DNA of 64,000 bases from Taishania sp045629585 (GCA_045629585.1 JAZQRM010000056.1:1-64000); one strand, 5' to 3'. Shown: positions 8,905 to 18,563, counted from the first letter of the stretch. The notes: generated by a model not told the origin, from the letters alone. A program made the numbers and translations.

Positions 8905-9561
8905 ATGAAAAAGATATTAGCTTTATTATCACTCCTAGTTATAGGTTTTAATTCATCAACTAACGCTCAATCATCGATTGAAGATTTTTTTGAACCAAAT
9001 AAAACTCAAATCACATGGTTAGGACTTGATTTTTCCAAAGTGAAATTAATTGGTCAATTTTCTCAATTTGCTGATTTCGGAAATAAATCAGCTCTAAATG
9101 TTAAATTAGAATTCTTCCCAGAGTGGAACAGTATGATCATTCGTGAACCATCCAAATACGATGTGAAAGCAATGATTCAAAAAGATCGCATTGAATACAA
9201 TACCAAATGGGTAAATGAAAACAACAAAAAGACACCAAATGATGAGTTAGAAGCTGTTAATCTTCCGGAATATACAAACGAATTTATAGCCGAGCACATC
9301 AAGCAACAACGTTATGGTATTTCCGAAGGATTAGGAATGCTTTTCTTTGTAGAGTATTTAAATAAAACGACAGAACTTGCTAAAATTCATTTTTTGGTAA
9401 TCGACATGAAGTCACGAGAAATCTTACTCCAAAATTCATATGAAAGTAAGCCCGGTGGAATTGGAATCAAAAACTATTGGGCTAAAGCATTTTTGAACAC
9501 GATAACAAAAATCAAAGAAGATAGCTACCCAACTTGGAAACAAGAAATCTTAAAACAATAA
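8905..9561 (+). CDS. Secreted protein of unknown function
   Basis: 218 residues, not recognised. The first 22 residues are a clear signal peptide ending STNAQ, so it is periplasmic or membrane-associated. The rest is mixed alpha/beta with a FLVIDMKSREIL strand and a KPGGIGIKNYWAKAF segment near the end. No catalytic motif, membrane helix or repeat is apparent. It follows the ligase gene by 44 bases on the same strand and is closed by a terminator, so it may be the last gene of that operon. It looks like a conserved Bacteroidota-specific protein. Confidence 0.75.
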   Translation: MKKILALLSLLVIGFNSSTNAQSSIEDFFEPNKTQITWLGLDFSKVKLIGQFSQFADFGNKSALNVKLEFFPEWNSMIIREPSKYDVKAMIQKDRIEYNTKWVNENNKKTPNDELEAVNLPEYTNEFIAEHIKQQRYGISEGLGMLFFVEYLNKTTELAKIHFLVIDMKSREILLQNSYESKPGGIGIKNYWAKAFLNTITKIKEDSYPTWKQEILKQ

Positions 9562-9568
9562 TTATTTT

Positions 9569-9596
9569 AAAGCTGTTCAATTGAACAGCTTTTTTT
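9569..9596 (+). terminator. Intrinsic terminator
   Basis: Perfect AGCTGTTCAA/TTGAACAGCT palindrome followed by T residues. It lies inside the open upstream extension of the next gene, which supports that gene starting later, at 9626. Confidence 0.8.
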
Positions 9597-9625
9597 ACAT
9601 TTATACAAATCCCTTTACTAAAAAT

Positions 9626-11641
9626 ATGAAGCAATGGTTTATAAGTGGTACGATTGCAGCCACAATCTTAACAAGTTGTAATTGCGGAACAACTTGTGAT
9701 ACAAAAGATCAAACAGTAGAAACAAATGATATACAAGTAGATCGATTTGCGGATATACAAGTATTACGCTACGATATAGAGGATTTTGACAAACTTACGT
9801 TGAATCAAAAGAAATTAGTTTATTATTTAGCACAAGCTGGACTATCGGGAAGAGATATTCTTTGGGACCAAAATAACCCTCATAACCTTGCGATTCGAAA
9901 AGCGATTGAAAACATCTTAACCAATTATAAAGGAGACAAAACAACTCCGGAATGGAATGAATTTGAAACATACTCAAAACAGGTGTTTTTTGCTAATGGG
10001 ATCCACCATCATTATGGTAATGATAAATTCAATCCAAAGTTTTCACCAGAATATTTTCGTACTCTTTTAAAAGATGTAAAACATACCTTACCTGAGGAGA
10101 CCATTGAAATAATGTTTAACCCAGAGCTAGCTAAATCGAAAAAATTTAGAGAAGATAATGTCGATGTAATCGTTTCTTCTGCTAACGGTTTTTATGGAAA
10201 AGGTGTTACCCAAGAAATGGTTGAACAATTTTACAGTAATATTAAAGACCTTGATCCAGAGCGACCAATCGAACATGGTTTAAATTCAACTTTAATTTTA
10301 AAAGATGGTAAACTATACGAAGATGTTTGGAAAGTAAATGGAAAATATGGAACAGCATTAGCTGAATCTGTGAAATGGCTAAAGTTAGCAGTCGGAGTTG
10401 CTGAAAATAAAAAGCAAGCAGCAGCACTTGAAAAACTAATTGAATTTTTTCAAACAGGGGATTTAAAAACATGGGACGACTATAATATTCTTTGGGCCGA
10501 ATCAACAGAAGGAGATATTGATTGGATTCATGGATTTATTGAAGTATATAACGATGCGATAGGAAAACGTGCTGCTTACGAATCCATGGTACAAATCAAT
10601 GATTTTGAAGCTAGCCGCCAAATGAAGGTACTCGCAGACAACGTACAATGGTTTGAGGATAACTCAACCATTAAAGAGGAACACAAAAAGAAAAAAGTTA
10701 CAGGTGTAAGTTATAAGGTTGTTCAAGTTGCTTCGGAATCAGGTGACGCTGCCCCGTCTACTCCAATAGGTGTTAACTTACCAAATAACGATTGGATCAG
10801 AAAAGAGCATGGATCTAAATCAGTGAGTTTAGGAAACATTACTGCAGCTTATGAAAAAGCAAGTGGACCTGGAATGCTAAATGAATTTGCTTTCGATCGA
10901 GCAGAAATAGATAGAGCGACTAAGCATTCATCTACAGCAGGGAAAATGCACACGGCTTTACATGAAGTAATCGGGCATGCCTCCGGACAAATAAATCCAG
11001 GAGTGAGACCTCCATCGGAAACATTAAAACAATATTCCTCTACACTTGAAGAAGCAAGAGCCGATCTTGTTGCGTTATATTACATATATGATCAAAAATT
11101 AGTTGACCTTGGATTAATCGAATCTTTAGAAGTCGGCAAAACGGAATACGATGGCTATTTAAGAAATGGATTATTAACACAATTACAAAGAATAGACCTT
11201 GGTAAAAACCTTGAAGAGGAACACATGCAAAACCGCCAATTGGTAGCTAAATGGGTTGTTGAAAAGGGTAAAAAAGACAATGTCGTTGAATACGTTAAAC
11301 GTGACGGAAAGACGTTTATTAAGATTAATGATTATGCTAAATTAAAAACCTTATTTGGTGATTTACTTCGCGAAATACAACGCATAAAATCAGAAGGAGA
11401 TTTTAAAGCGGGTCAAGCACTTGTTGAAAACTACGGCCGTAAAGTTGATTATCAATTACATAAAGAAGTGTTAGAACGTATAAAACCTCTAAATATAGCT
11501 CCCTACTCTGGTTTTGTTCAACCCATTTTAGTTCCTGTAAAAGATAAAAATGGCGAAATCATTGATATAAAGATTGAAAACAAGCAAGGTTTTGTAGAAC
11601 AGATGTTATATTACGGAAAGCACTATAATTTCTTAAAATAA
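9626..11641 (+). CDS. Dipeptidyl-peptidase III-like (M49) zinc metallopeptidase, lipoprotein
   Basis: 671 residues. The N terminus is a lipoprotein signal with lipobox LTSC (Cys near residue 18). The zinc motif HEVIGH (about 446-451) has the extra residue between the second and third conserved positions typical of M49 (HExxGH), and EEARAD (about 475) supplies the third ligand. Family members remove dipeptides from peptide N termini. An envelope-anchored form suggests digestion of oligopeptides in the periplasm or at the outer membrane. The frame is open 15 codons upstream, but that part crosses a terminator, so the ATG at 9626 is chosen. The length fits the family. Confidence 0.9.
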   Translation: MKQWFISGTIAATILTSCNCGTTCDTKDQTVETNDIQVDRFADIQVLRYDIEDFDKLTLNQKKLVYYLAQAGLSGRDILWDQNNPHNLAIRKAIENILTNYKGDKTTPEWNEFETYSKQVFFANGIHHHYGNDKFNPKFSPEYFRTLLKDVKHTLPEETIEIMFNPELAKSKKFREDNVDVIVSSANGFYGKGVTQEMVEQFYSNIKDLDPERPIEHGLNSTLILKDGKLYEDVWKVNGKYGTALAESVKWLKLAVGVAENKKQAAALEKLIEFFQTGDLKTWDDYNILWAESTEGDIDWIHGFIEVYNDAIGKRAAYESMVQINDFEASRQMKVLADNVQWFEDNSTIKEEHKKKKVTGVSYKVVQVASESGDAAPSTPIGVNLPNNDWIRKEHGSKSVSLGNITAAYEKASGPGMLNEFAFDRAEIDRATKHSSTAGKMHTALHEVIGHASGQINPGVRPPSETLKQYSSTLEEARADLVALYYIYDQKLVDLGLIESLEVGKTEYDGYLRNGLLTQLQRIDLGKNLEEEHMQNRQLVAKWVVEKGKKDNVVEYVKRDGKTFIKINDYAKLKTLFGDLLREIQRIKSEGDFKAGQALVENYGRKVDYQLHKEVLERIKPLNIAPYSGFVQPILVPVKDKNGEIIDIKIENKQGFVEQMLYYGKHYNFLK

Positions 11642-11645
11642 TGTG

Positions 11646-11671
11646 AAAAAGCCTCTTTATGGGGCTTTTTT
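11646..11671 (+). terminator. Intrinsic terminator
   Basis: AAAAAGCC and GGCTTTTT arms with a T run between the DPP III-like gene and amn. Only 15 bases separate the T run from the next ATG, leaving little room for a promoter. Confidence 0.7.
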
Positions 11672-11685
11672 AGTAAATTAATAGA

Positions 11686-12456
11686 ATGAAGACGAAAGAA
11701 GAAATTGTTCAAAACTGGCTTCCAAGGTACACAGGACGACCTTTAGAAGAATTTGGAGAGTACATAATCCTTTGTAACTTTCACAACTACGTTGAAACAT
11801 TTGCTCAACAAAATAATGTTCCTGTACTCGGACAAGGTAAACCCATCCAAACAGCGACTGCTAATGGCATAACCATCATGAACTTTGGAATGGGAAGTGC
11901 CGCCGCAGCAACATGTATGGATTTACTTTCCGCTATTGCACCTAAAGCTGTACTCTTTTTAGGAAAATGTGGAGGACTAAAAAAGAAGAATTTAGTGGGT
12001 GACTTAATACTTCCAATAGCAGCGATTCGTGGAGAAGGAACAAGTAATGACTATTTCCCTGCAGAAGTACCAGCTCTCCCCTCCTTTGCACTACAAAAAG
12101 CGATATCTACAACTATAAGAGATCATGGTCGTGATTATTGGACAGGGACATGTTTCACAACCAATAGACGCGTATGGGAACATGATGAAGTTTTTAAAGA
12201 TTATCTCAAGAAAATAAGAGCGATGGCTATTGATATGGAAACTGCAACCATCTTTTCAGTAGGTTTTGCAAATGAAATACCTGTAGGAGCTTTACTTCTT
12301 GTATCCGATCAACCAATGATTCCAGAAGGTGTAAAAACTGCTGAAAGTGATTCAAAAGTAACGACTGAATTCGTTAACATCCACTTACAAATTGGAATTG
12401 ATTCACTTTTACAATTGAAAAACAATGGAGACACTGTAAAACATTTAATTTTTTGA
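11686..12456 (+). CDS. amn: AMP nucleosidase
   Basis: 256 residues, the short Bacteroidota-type AMP nucleosidase of the PNP/UDP fold, without the extra N-terminal domain of the E. coli enzyme. Visible features: the opening WLPRYTGRPLEEFGEYIIL, a glycine-rich FGMGSAAAATC phosphate-site region, LGKCGGLK, and the AIDMETATIF segment that positions the nucleobase and ribose. Reaction: AMP plus water to adenine plus ribose-5-phosphate, in purine salvage and AMP control. The start is 15 bases after a terminator, so expression may rely on read-through or a very short leader. The small lipoprotein frame follows closely. Confidence 0.88.
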   Translation: MKTKEEIVQNWLPRYTGRPLEEFGEYIILCNFHNYVETFAQQNNVPVLGQGKPIQTATANGITIMNFGMGSAAAATCMDLLSAIAPKAVLFLGKCGGLKKKNLVGDLILPIAAIRGEGTSNDYFPAEVPALPSFALQKAISTTIRDHGRDYWTGTCFTTNRRVWEHDEVFKDYLKKIRAMAIDMETATIFSVGFANEIPVGALLLVSDQPMIPEGVKTAESDSKVTTEFVNIHLQIGIDSLLQLKNNGDTVKHLIF

Positions 12457-12488
12457 TGTATCTTGTTATTGACCAACACTTAATGACA

Positions 12489-12821
12489 ATGACTAAATCT
12501 ACCTTAATTGTATTTTTGTCTCTTATTTTACTTACAGCATGTAATCGTTATGATCCAAAAAAATTGGAAGGTAAGTGGAAGGAAGTAGGGACAGGTGACA
12601 GTATCTACTCCTTTAAAAACGGGGAGTACACCATAGAATATGGAGAAGACGAAAATAATGACAATGATAAAGGGACTTTCACCATTGAAAAAAACCTAAT
12701 ACTTACACAAAGTAAGATTGATCCAAGTCAAGAGTCATACAGAATTAAAACACTTGAGGAAAATAAATTAGTGCTCAATCAAAATGATCTATTTGAACTC
12801 AATTTTGTGCGAATTGAATAA
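12489..12821 (+). CDS. Small lipoprotein, lipocalin-like domain possible
   Basis: 110 residues. A lipoprotein signal (MTKSTLIVFL with lipobox LTAC) precedes a domain starting KKLEGKWKEV and rich in alternating beta segments, which resembles the small lipocalin-like domains common in Bacteroidota lipoproteins. In-frame ATGs also exist at 12453 and 12483. The one at 12489 leaves the most usual signal peptide; the earliest would overlap amn by 4 bases. No ligand can be named. The gene ends at a bidirectional terminator. Confidence 0.7.
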   Translation: MTKSTLIVFLSLILLTACNRYDPKKLEGKWKEVGTGDSIYSFKNGEYTIEYGEDENNDNDKGTFTIEKNLILTQSKIDPSQESYRIKTLEENKLVLNQNDLFELNFVRIE

Positions 12822-12822
12822 G

Positions 12823-12850
12823 AAAAGGGAAGCATGAAACTTCCCTTTTT
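12823..12850. terminator. Bidirectional intrinsic terminator
   Basis: AAAAGGGAAG paired with CTTCCCTTTT around a 7-base loop, between convergent genes. It also closes the long minus-strand rpsP-to-lipoprotein transcription unit. Confidence 0.82.
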
Positions 12851-12852
12851 AG

Positions 12853-13377
12853 TTATTTATTGTTAAATGTTACGACATTTATTTCTGGCTTTATTGCCAA
12901 TCCACTATTATTCATCTCTTGTTCTGGCAAACTCCATTTCAAACGCAAACGATATTTACCTCCATCTGTTAATCGCTCATTAACGATTGCTTGAATACCT
13001 AAGTCAGGTGATAAGAGAGAAATATCTATCGTGTCCATAAACATTATTCCACGACTTTCTAATGGCGAAATAACAAAGCGAATCTGCTGTAATACGGTAG
13101 CATTTTCTAGTACCACACCATTCATAAACAAAGAATCGGAAGTGAAAGAATAATCATGCCAATTAAATTGCTTATTTACATTAGTTATTTTTTGCCAATT
13201 AGAATAATCTTTGGCTGTAGCGTAATTAACCCATACATCACTAATCATCAACTCTAAAGTATCAATGCTTAAGGTGTCAGCATCAAAATGAATGTCAAAA
13301 GTAACGGTATCGTTCTTTTTGCAAGATACACCTGCTACTGCTACTAATAATATTAATAAAATGTTTTTCATCTTCAT
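12853..13377 (-). CDS. Lipoprotein of unknown function (DUF4382-like fold possible)
   Basis: 174 residues. Lipobox GVSC in the first 20 residues, so lipid-anchored. The rest alternates short beta strands. The succession LELMISDVWV, then a W-containing stretch, then QQIRFVIS loosely resembles DUF4382/prealbumin-like secreted proteins, but this is a weak fold-level guess. It is the last gene of the minus-strand unit, 17 bases after the sigma54 response regulator stop, so it may be a target or accessory of that two-component system. No catalytic residues are recognisable. Confidence 0.65.
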   Translation of the reverse strand: MKMKNILLILLVAVAGVSCKKNDTVTFDIHFDADTLSIDTLELMISDVWVNYATAKDYSNWQKITNVNKQFNWHDYSFTSDSLFMNGVVLENATVLQQIRFVISPLESRGIMFMDTIDISLLSPDLGIQAIVNERLTDGGKYRLRLKWSLPEQEMNNSGLAIKPEINVVTFNNK

Positions 13378-13394
13378 AAGTATAATCGTTTGTA

Positions 13395-14744
13395 TCAGAG
13401 TTCTGCTTCTTTTAAAATTCTATAAACTGTAGTTTGTCCAATCTTCAAATGATCCGCCACGTCTCTCGTATTGTTGTTAAATTTACGCATATAATGTTTC
13501 ACAATTTCGATCTCATACTCACGCATCGTTCTATTCGTAATCAACAATTCTTGTAAATACTCTTTAGATTGCACCGTAATATCATCTGCATAAATTTCGT
13601 TATCATTAGACATTATCACACTTAATTCAACAACGGACTTTAATTCACGAATATTTCCTGGCCATGAATAATTCATAATTTTCTCTTTAGCTTCCTCCGT
13701 TAACTCTTTAATAGGCAATTCGTTGTCTTTACAAAATTGCTCGATGAAAAATTTACTTAAAAGAAGAGCATCTTTATCACGTTCTCTTAAAGGCGGCAAG
13801 TGTATTTGAATACCAAACAAACGATAAAAGAGATCTTCTCTAAAATTTCCTTCTCGCACTTCTTGTAACAAATCCCGGTTAGTAGCAACAATTATACGAC
13901 TTTCAATTTTAACAACCTCATTACTTCCAACTCGTGTAAACTCCCGTTCTTGAAGCGCTCTAAGTAATTTAGCTTGAAAGCTAACATCCATTTCTCCGAT
14001 TTCATCCAAAAACAAGGTTCCTTTACCCGCTTCTTCAAATTTACCCACTCGTCTAGCATGCGCACCTGTAAAAGCACCTTTCTCGTGCCCAAACAACTCA
14101 CTTTCTAATAAATCCGATGGAATTGCAGCCATATTAATGGCAACAAACGGCTCTTTTGATCTACTTGAATTATAATGTACTGCTTTAGCTACAACCTCTT
14201 TTCCGGTTCCAGTTTCGCCTGTGATAGTAACCGTTATGTTATTATTGACAGCCTTTCCAACTAATTGATGAATTTGTCTAACTGCATCACTATTACCAAT
14301 GATTGTATTCGAAAATTCATATTTCTGAGTTACCTCCTTTTGCAGTTTTTCTAGTTTTCGCTCTAAGTTTTTCTCTCTTAAAATATGCTGGGCGGTGTGT
14401 AATAATCTTTCTCTAATATCTTCACTCTTAACAATATAATCATACGCTCCTTCCTTCAGTAGTTCAACTGCTATCGGAATTTCACTTTGCTCTGAAATCA
14501 TTATGACCTTAAGAGTCGAATTAAATTCTTTTATTTCTCTTAATAAAGCTAAACCATCATAATCTCCTAATCGATAATCCAATGTTATCAGATCAATATC
14601 ATTATTCAAGTTATCCAGAAGCTCTTTTCCGGTCACGTATGAAACTACATTATAATCTGGATTTAGCTTTAAAGTATAGACTAATAGTTTATTGTACCAA
14701 CTATTGTCTTCGACCACGACGATATTAAAAGTTTGTTGCTTCAT
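13395..14744 (-). CDS. Sigma54-dependent two-component response regulator (NtrC family)
   Basis: 449 residues in the usual order: receiver domain (about 5-120, phospho-acceptor Asp56 in LDYRLGD), AAA+ activator domain with Walker A GETGTGKE (176-183), the sigma54-contacting loop GAFTGA (223-228) and Walker B FLDEIG (245-250), and a C-terminal Fis-type helix-turn-helix (about 415-449). It should activate sigma54 promoters when phosphorylated. The gene starts 2 bases after the hybrid kinase stop, so the kinase is its obvious partner. The regulon cannot be read from this window. All key residues are present. Confidence 0.93.
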   Translation of the reverse strand: MKQQTFNIVVVEDNSWYNKLLVYTLKLNPDYNVVSYVTGKELLDNLNNDIDLITLDYRLGDYDGLALLREIKEFNSTLKVIMISEQSEIPIAVELLKEGAYDYIVKSEDIRERLLHTAQHILREKNLERKLEKLQKEVTQKYEFSNTIIGNSDAVRQIHQLVGKAVNNNITVTITGETGTGKEVVAKAVHYNSSRSKEPFVAINMAAIPSDLLESELFGHEKGAFTGAHARRVGKFEEAGKGTLFLDEIGEMDVSFQAKLLRALQEREFTRVGSNEVVKIESRIIVATNRDLLQEVREGNFREDLFYRLFGIQIHLPPLRERDKDALLLSKFFIEQFCKDNELPIKELTEEAKEKIMNYSWPGNIRELKSVVELSVIMSNDNEIYADDITVQSKEYLQELLITNRTMREYEIEIVKHYMRKFNNNTRDVADHLKIGQTTVYRILKEAEL

Positions 14745-14746
14745 AA

Positions 14747-17275
14747 TTAATTTTGGACACGATTGATCTCAAGTATAATCTCGGCCTTAAGAGCAATGTA
14801 TATTTTTTCAATATCCTTGAATATGCTTTTATAAAAAGAAATAGTTGTGTTCGTAGAAGATTCCTTTTCTATCATCTTAAGCAATGTGTACAAATCTGTA
14901 GCTCCCAAATGTTTCGTTGGAGACGCCATTTTATGCGCTTCATGCCCAATTTGACCAAAATCCTCATTCTGGAGTGCTAATTTAATCAAATCAATGGATT
15001 CATCAGAACTACTAATAAAAGTCTGTAACATATCAATGTAAAAGTCATTATCCTGCCCAAACAATTGCTTTAGTATCAAAAAGTTTATCTCCTTTTTCTC
15101 TTGAATTTCTGCTGCCGGCTTTACAAAGTTAAAAATACGATTAATTTCTTCATACAATCGATTTGCTGTAAAAGGCTTATCCAAAACCCCATCCACATTA
15201 CCTGTTAGTAATTCTTCATAAACCTCATCTCCAATAGCCGCTGAAAGTATGACTATTTTAGGGTGATAATCAAGTTTCTGATCCTTTATCCACTTCACAA
15301 ATTCAGCACCATTTAACCCCGGTAAACGAAAATCAAGTAAAATAAGATCTACCACTTCTTTTACAACAACATCCATAGCTTGCTCGGCTGAATGACATAA
15401 GAAAATAGATTGAGTTTTTCCCTTTAAAATCCCTTCCAATAACTTCCGATTATACACTTCATCGTCGACAATTAAAACATTCGGTTGGAACTTCAATTCG
15501 ATCGGATGTTCCTTGAAAGAATTTACGTCTACTTCAAAATCTAAAAGGCTAATGGGTAAACTGAAAATCATTTGGGTTCCTTTATCCACTTCTGATTGCA
15601 CAGTTAAACGGCCATCTAATAAATCCACGAGTCTCTTAGTGATCGTCAGCCCCAGTCCTGTCCCACCAAACTGATGCGCTGTATGAGCATTTGCTTGAGT
15701 ATATTCGTCAAAGACGCTTTCCAATTCACTTTCATTCATACCAATGCCAGTATCCTCGACCTTAAAAACAAGCTCACTATTGTCATAGCAAACCTGTAAT
15801 CGAACAAAGCCTTTATGCGTAAATTTGATTGCATTACTCAATAGATTTAACAAAATCTGACGAAGTCTGAATGCATCAATTTCAATATTAACTCCTTCCT
15901 CTACCAAATATTCAAGCTGTAAATCCACTTGCTCCTTTTGATTTATTTGATTTGCGTAACTCCACACTTCATCAATAATCTCCTTGAGACTTACAATTTC
16001 TTTTACAACTTTTATTTTATCATTACGTAATTTGGCTAAATCTAAAACGTCATTAATGAGATATCCCATATGCTGAGACGATTTTTGAATCATCTTAACA
16101 TAAGAATTTGCAGAACTCTCCAATTGTTCCTTTGCAAGTAACTCCGCAAATCCTTGAATAGCATGCATCGGAGTTCTCAGCTCATGACTAATATTAGACA
16201 TGTAATTCTCCCTCGCAATAGCAAATTCCTTCGTTTGTAACGAACTCCGTTGAATAGCTTCTTGATAAAGTACATTTCTACGTACATATTTTAAGATTAG
16301 GTAACCTAACCCGAATAGAAGCAAAGAAATAAAAATCGCTAGAAATAAAATTTGACGAGAAGCATAATGAGCTTCTTGATCCGCTATGACAGCCGCACGA
16401 TTAAGCTCTTCCGTTTCTATCCGCTTTAAATAATTAAAAGACAAATTTAGTTCTCGCTCCAAATTTTCATCAAGCGAGATCCAATCAAAATTAGTCCCTT
16501 TTAAACGACTTTCAATAGCCAATTCCTCTTCTTTAACCTTACGGATACCGTCGTAAATTGAATGATAAAAATTTTTATTTCCCACAGTATCGATTTTCTT
16601 AGTCGTAGTTACAGTGGGTTGAATCGGTTGTTCAACTGTCGTTTTAGCAAGTATTGCTGTTGCAACTGAGTCCAGTTTGGCTTTTTCGTTCTTCTTATTT
16701 CCAAATAGTTTTTTCTTCTTTTTTTCATCTACAACGGGTGTTGGCATTACCACCTTCTCTTCAACAACGCGTTCTTTAATAACTACGGTTTCTTTCACCT
16801 TCATAGGTTCATTCGCACCACTATTAATAGATTCACCAATCGTTTTTACAACTTTTGACAATGCTTTTTGAACCCTATAGGCGTCTTCAGAATAAAAAAG
16901 TTCATCCGAAACTATGATCTTATAATTGATAAGCGAATCAACTTCAGTTATTACTTGTCTATTTTGACTCTCATTGACCTTTTTAAAGGCATCTAAATGT
17001 GCAAGTAAATTTAATTTTGTGACGGTATAATCCTCTTCTGAAACACCCTCAAAACCCATCATTCTCGAACGAACCATATTTGAAATCTCATTGACATCAT
17101 TTTGAATTACATGTGTTAACAATAACCCAACTTCTGGCCTAGAATTATTTCTTAGAGTAGTTACAATCCGAGTTAATCTATTATAGGTAACAACCCCAAC
17201 AACAGAAACAAATAAAACACCTAATACAAGTAGTACTAAAATCTTTATCTCAAATTTGAATTCTTTACGCTTCAT
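14747..17275 (-). CDS. Hybrid sensor histidine kinase with receiver and HPt domains
   Basis: 842 residues. Transmembrane helix 1 at about 10-32, a predicted periplasmic region to about 310, helix 2 at about 312-332, HisKA with ISHELRTP (His near 364), HATPase_c with a GTGLGLTI box, receiver domain (Asp near 648 in LLDFRLPG) and C-terminal HPt (His near 781 in EAHKMASP). The phosphorelay would end on the sigma54 regulator encoded next. The sensor part contains an unusual Lys-rich, low-complexity stretch (about 130-215). The gene follows trmN6 by 32 bases and is probably transcribed at least partly from the rpsP promoter. Confidence 0.92.
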   Translation of the reverse strand: MKRKEFKFEIKILVLLVLGVLFVSVVGVVTYNRLTRIVTTLRNNSRPEVGLLLTHVIQNDVNEISNMVRSRMMGFEGVSEEDYTVTKLNLLAHLDAFKKVNESQNRQVITEVDSLINYKIIVSDELFYSEDAYRVQKALSKVVKTIGESINSGANEPMKVKETVVIKERVVEEKVVMPTPVVDEKKKKKLFGNKKNEKAKLDSVATAILAKTTVEQPIQPTVTTTKKIDTVGNKNFYHSIYDGIRKVKEEELAIESRLKGTNFDWISLDENLERELNLSFNYLKRIETEELNRAAVIADQEAHYASRQILFLAIFISLLLFGLGYLILKYVRRNVLYQEAIQRSSLQTKEFAIARENYMSNISHELRTPMHAIQGFAELLAKEQLESSANSYVKMIQKSSQHMGYLINDVLDLAKLRNDKIKVVKEIVSLKEIIDEVWSYANQINQKEQVDLQLEYLVEEGVNIEIDAFRLRQILLNLLSNAIKFTHKGFVRLQVCYDNSELVFKVEDTGIGMNESELESVFDEYTQANAHTAHQFGGTGLGLTITKRLVDLLDGRLTVQSEVDKGTQMIFSLPISLLDFEVDVNSFKEHPIELKFQPNVLIVDDEVYNRKLLEGILKGKTQSIFLCHSAEQAMDVVVKEVVDLILLDFRLPGLNGAEFVKWIKDQKLDYHPKIVILSAAIGDEVYEELLTGNVDGVLDKPFTANRLYEEINRIFNFVKPAAEIQEKKEINFLILKQLFGQDNDFYIDMLQTFISSSDESIDLIKLALQNEDFGQIGHEAHKMASPTKHLGATDLYTLLKMIEKESSTNTTISFYKSIFKDIEKIYIALKAEIILEINRVQN

Positions 17276-17307
17276 AACTTAAAATTAAAAATTCAAATCA
17301 ATAAATC

Positions 17308-18015
17308 TTATAATTGTTTATGATGATACTCAACTGTTAAGGAGATATACTCCTTTGTATAACTGTTATCAACATTACGAATCACCAAATCTTTTTTAGA
17401 AAAAACTAAAACCTTTTTTCTAAAAACCAAAACACACCTTACTAAGTTATCAACTTTACTATAAATATCAATTCTTTGGACTAAACACCAACCATAATCT
17501 TTCGCGGAATGTACGTGAAAATCAACATCATCACTTGGTATGATATACATAAGAACGCCATCTTCGTTTGTTAGTCGATAACATTTGGAAAGAAAATCAT
17601 TAAAAGAAAAATAGGCAGCGTGTTTAGCTCTATTGGCTCTAGCATTAGTTCCTTCTAAAGAATTTATGTAATAAGGGGGATTACTAATTATTCCATCAAA
17701 CAATTGATTGGTTTCCCATTGAAAAAAATCAATATTTAATACACTTAACTGCTCCTTGAAAGGAGCTTGTGAAAAATTAAAGCAAGCTTCTAACGAAGAA
17801 ACTTTATCAATCTCTATACCTAAAAAAATACGTTGAGGACATTTCTGGGTGAGCATCATAGCAATGGCCCCTGTTCCTGTACCAATATCCACAAATTGTC
17901 CCTTGGAAGGGAATATTTCATTAGCTAAAGCGCCTAAAATCATGGCATCTGTACCAAATTTTAGTGCGCTAAATTTTTGCTTAAGCTTGAAATATTTAAA
18001 CTTAAAATAGGACAA
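17308..18015 (-). CDS. trmN6: tRNA1(Val) (adenine(37)-N6)-methyltransferase
   Basis: 235 residues, class I SAM-dependent methyltransferase. The SAM loop (VDIGTGTGAIA) lies near 42-52 and the N6-adenine motif NPPYY near 113-117. The N terminus FKFKYFKL...SALKFGTDAM is typical of the YfiC/TrmN6 group, which methylates A37 of tRNA-Val. The start is a TTG only 2 bases after the rimM stop; no ATG fits, since the first internal Met is inside the domain. Placement after rpsP and rimM makes a translation-related operon. The C terminus has a Lys/Val-rich strand. Confidence 0.85.
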   Translation of the reverse strand: MSYFKFKYFKLKQKFSALKFGTDAMILGALANEIFPSKGQFVDIGTGTGAIAMMLTQKCPQRIFLGIEIDKVSSLEACFNFSQAPFKEQLSVLNIDFFQWETNQLFDGIISNPPYYINSLEGTNARANRAKHAAYFSFNDFLSKCYRLTNEDGVLMYIIPSDDVDFHVHSAKDYGWCLVQRIDIYSKVDNLVRCVLVFRKKVLVFSKKDLVIRNVDNSYTKEYISLTVEYHHKQL

Positions 18016-18017
18016 TC

Positions 18018-18545
18018 TTAGCCTAGATATAATTCTATTAAACCTGGAGGAGCAATAATATGCAACTTTTTGCCTTTACGATCGACTTCTTGAACAACAT
18101 GCTGTTGAAGAGGTATTAGGACCTCCACTTCATCTTTCATAATTTGCAATAATGGATTTGCCGTTAGGTCAACAACCTGAACAACATCTCCGATATATCC
18201 AAATTCAGAATCAAACACTTGAAAATCTACAATTTCATGATCATAAAATTGAGTACCTTCTAATTCTGGCAATATTTCAGCAGGTAAGTAAACATTCTTA
18301 CGAAGCAACATACGCGCATCCTCTTCAGTATCAACACCTTCAATCTTTACAGCAGCAAAGCCTTTGTTTTTAAATTTCATGCGTTCGATAAAGAACGGAA
18401 CAAGTTGTCCATTCAACTCAATAAACATTGCGTCCAAACCTTCGTAATCGTAAGGGTTGGTTACGTCAAAAAATAACGAGACTTCACCTTTAAATCCGTG
18501 AAGTCTCGCTACATATCCTAAATGAAAGCAGTCTGCTTTGTTCAT
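18018..18545 (-). CDS. rimM: Ribosome maturation factor RimM
   Basis: 175 residues, the normal size. N-terminal RimM barrel (CFHLGYVARLHGFKGEV) and C-terminal PRC-barrel half (FYDHEIVDFQV). The protein binds S19 in the 30S head and helps 16S rRNA maturation. It lies 18 bases after rpsP and 2 bases before trmN6, matching the common rpsP-rimM order, although trmD is not here. Cytoplasmic. Confidence 0.95.
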   Translation of the reverse strand: MNKADCFHLGYVARLHGFKGEVSLFFDVTNPYDYEGLDAMFIELNGQLVPFFIERMKFKNKGFAAVKIEGVDTEEDARMLLRKNVYLPAEILPELEGTQFYDHEIVDFQVFDSEFGYIGDVVQVVDLTANPLLQIMKDEVEVLIPLQQHVVQEVDRKGKKLHIIAPPGLIELYLG

Positions 18546-18563
18546 TTATTCCAAATAATTAAA

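Noticed and set aside
9581..9625. N-terminal extension of the DPP III-like protein
   Set aside because: It covers a terminator and would destroy the lipoprotein signal.
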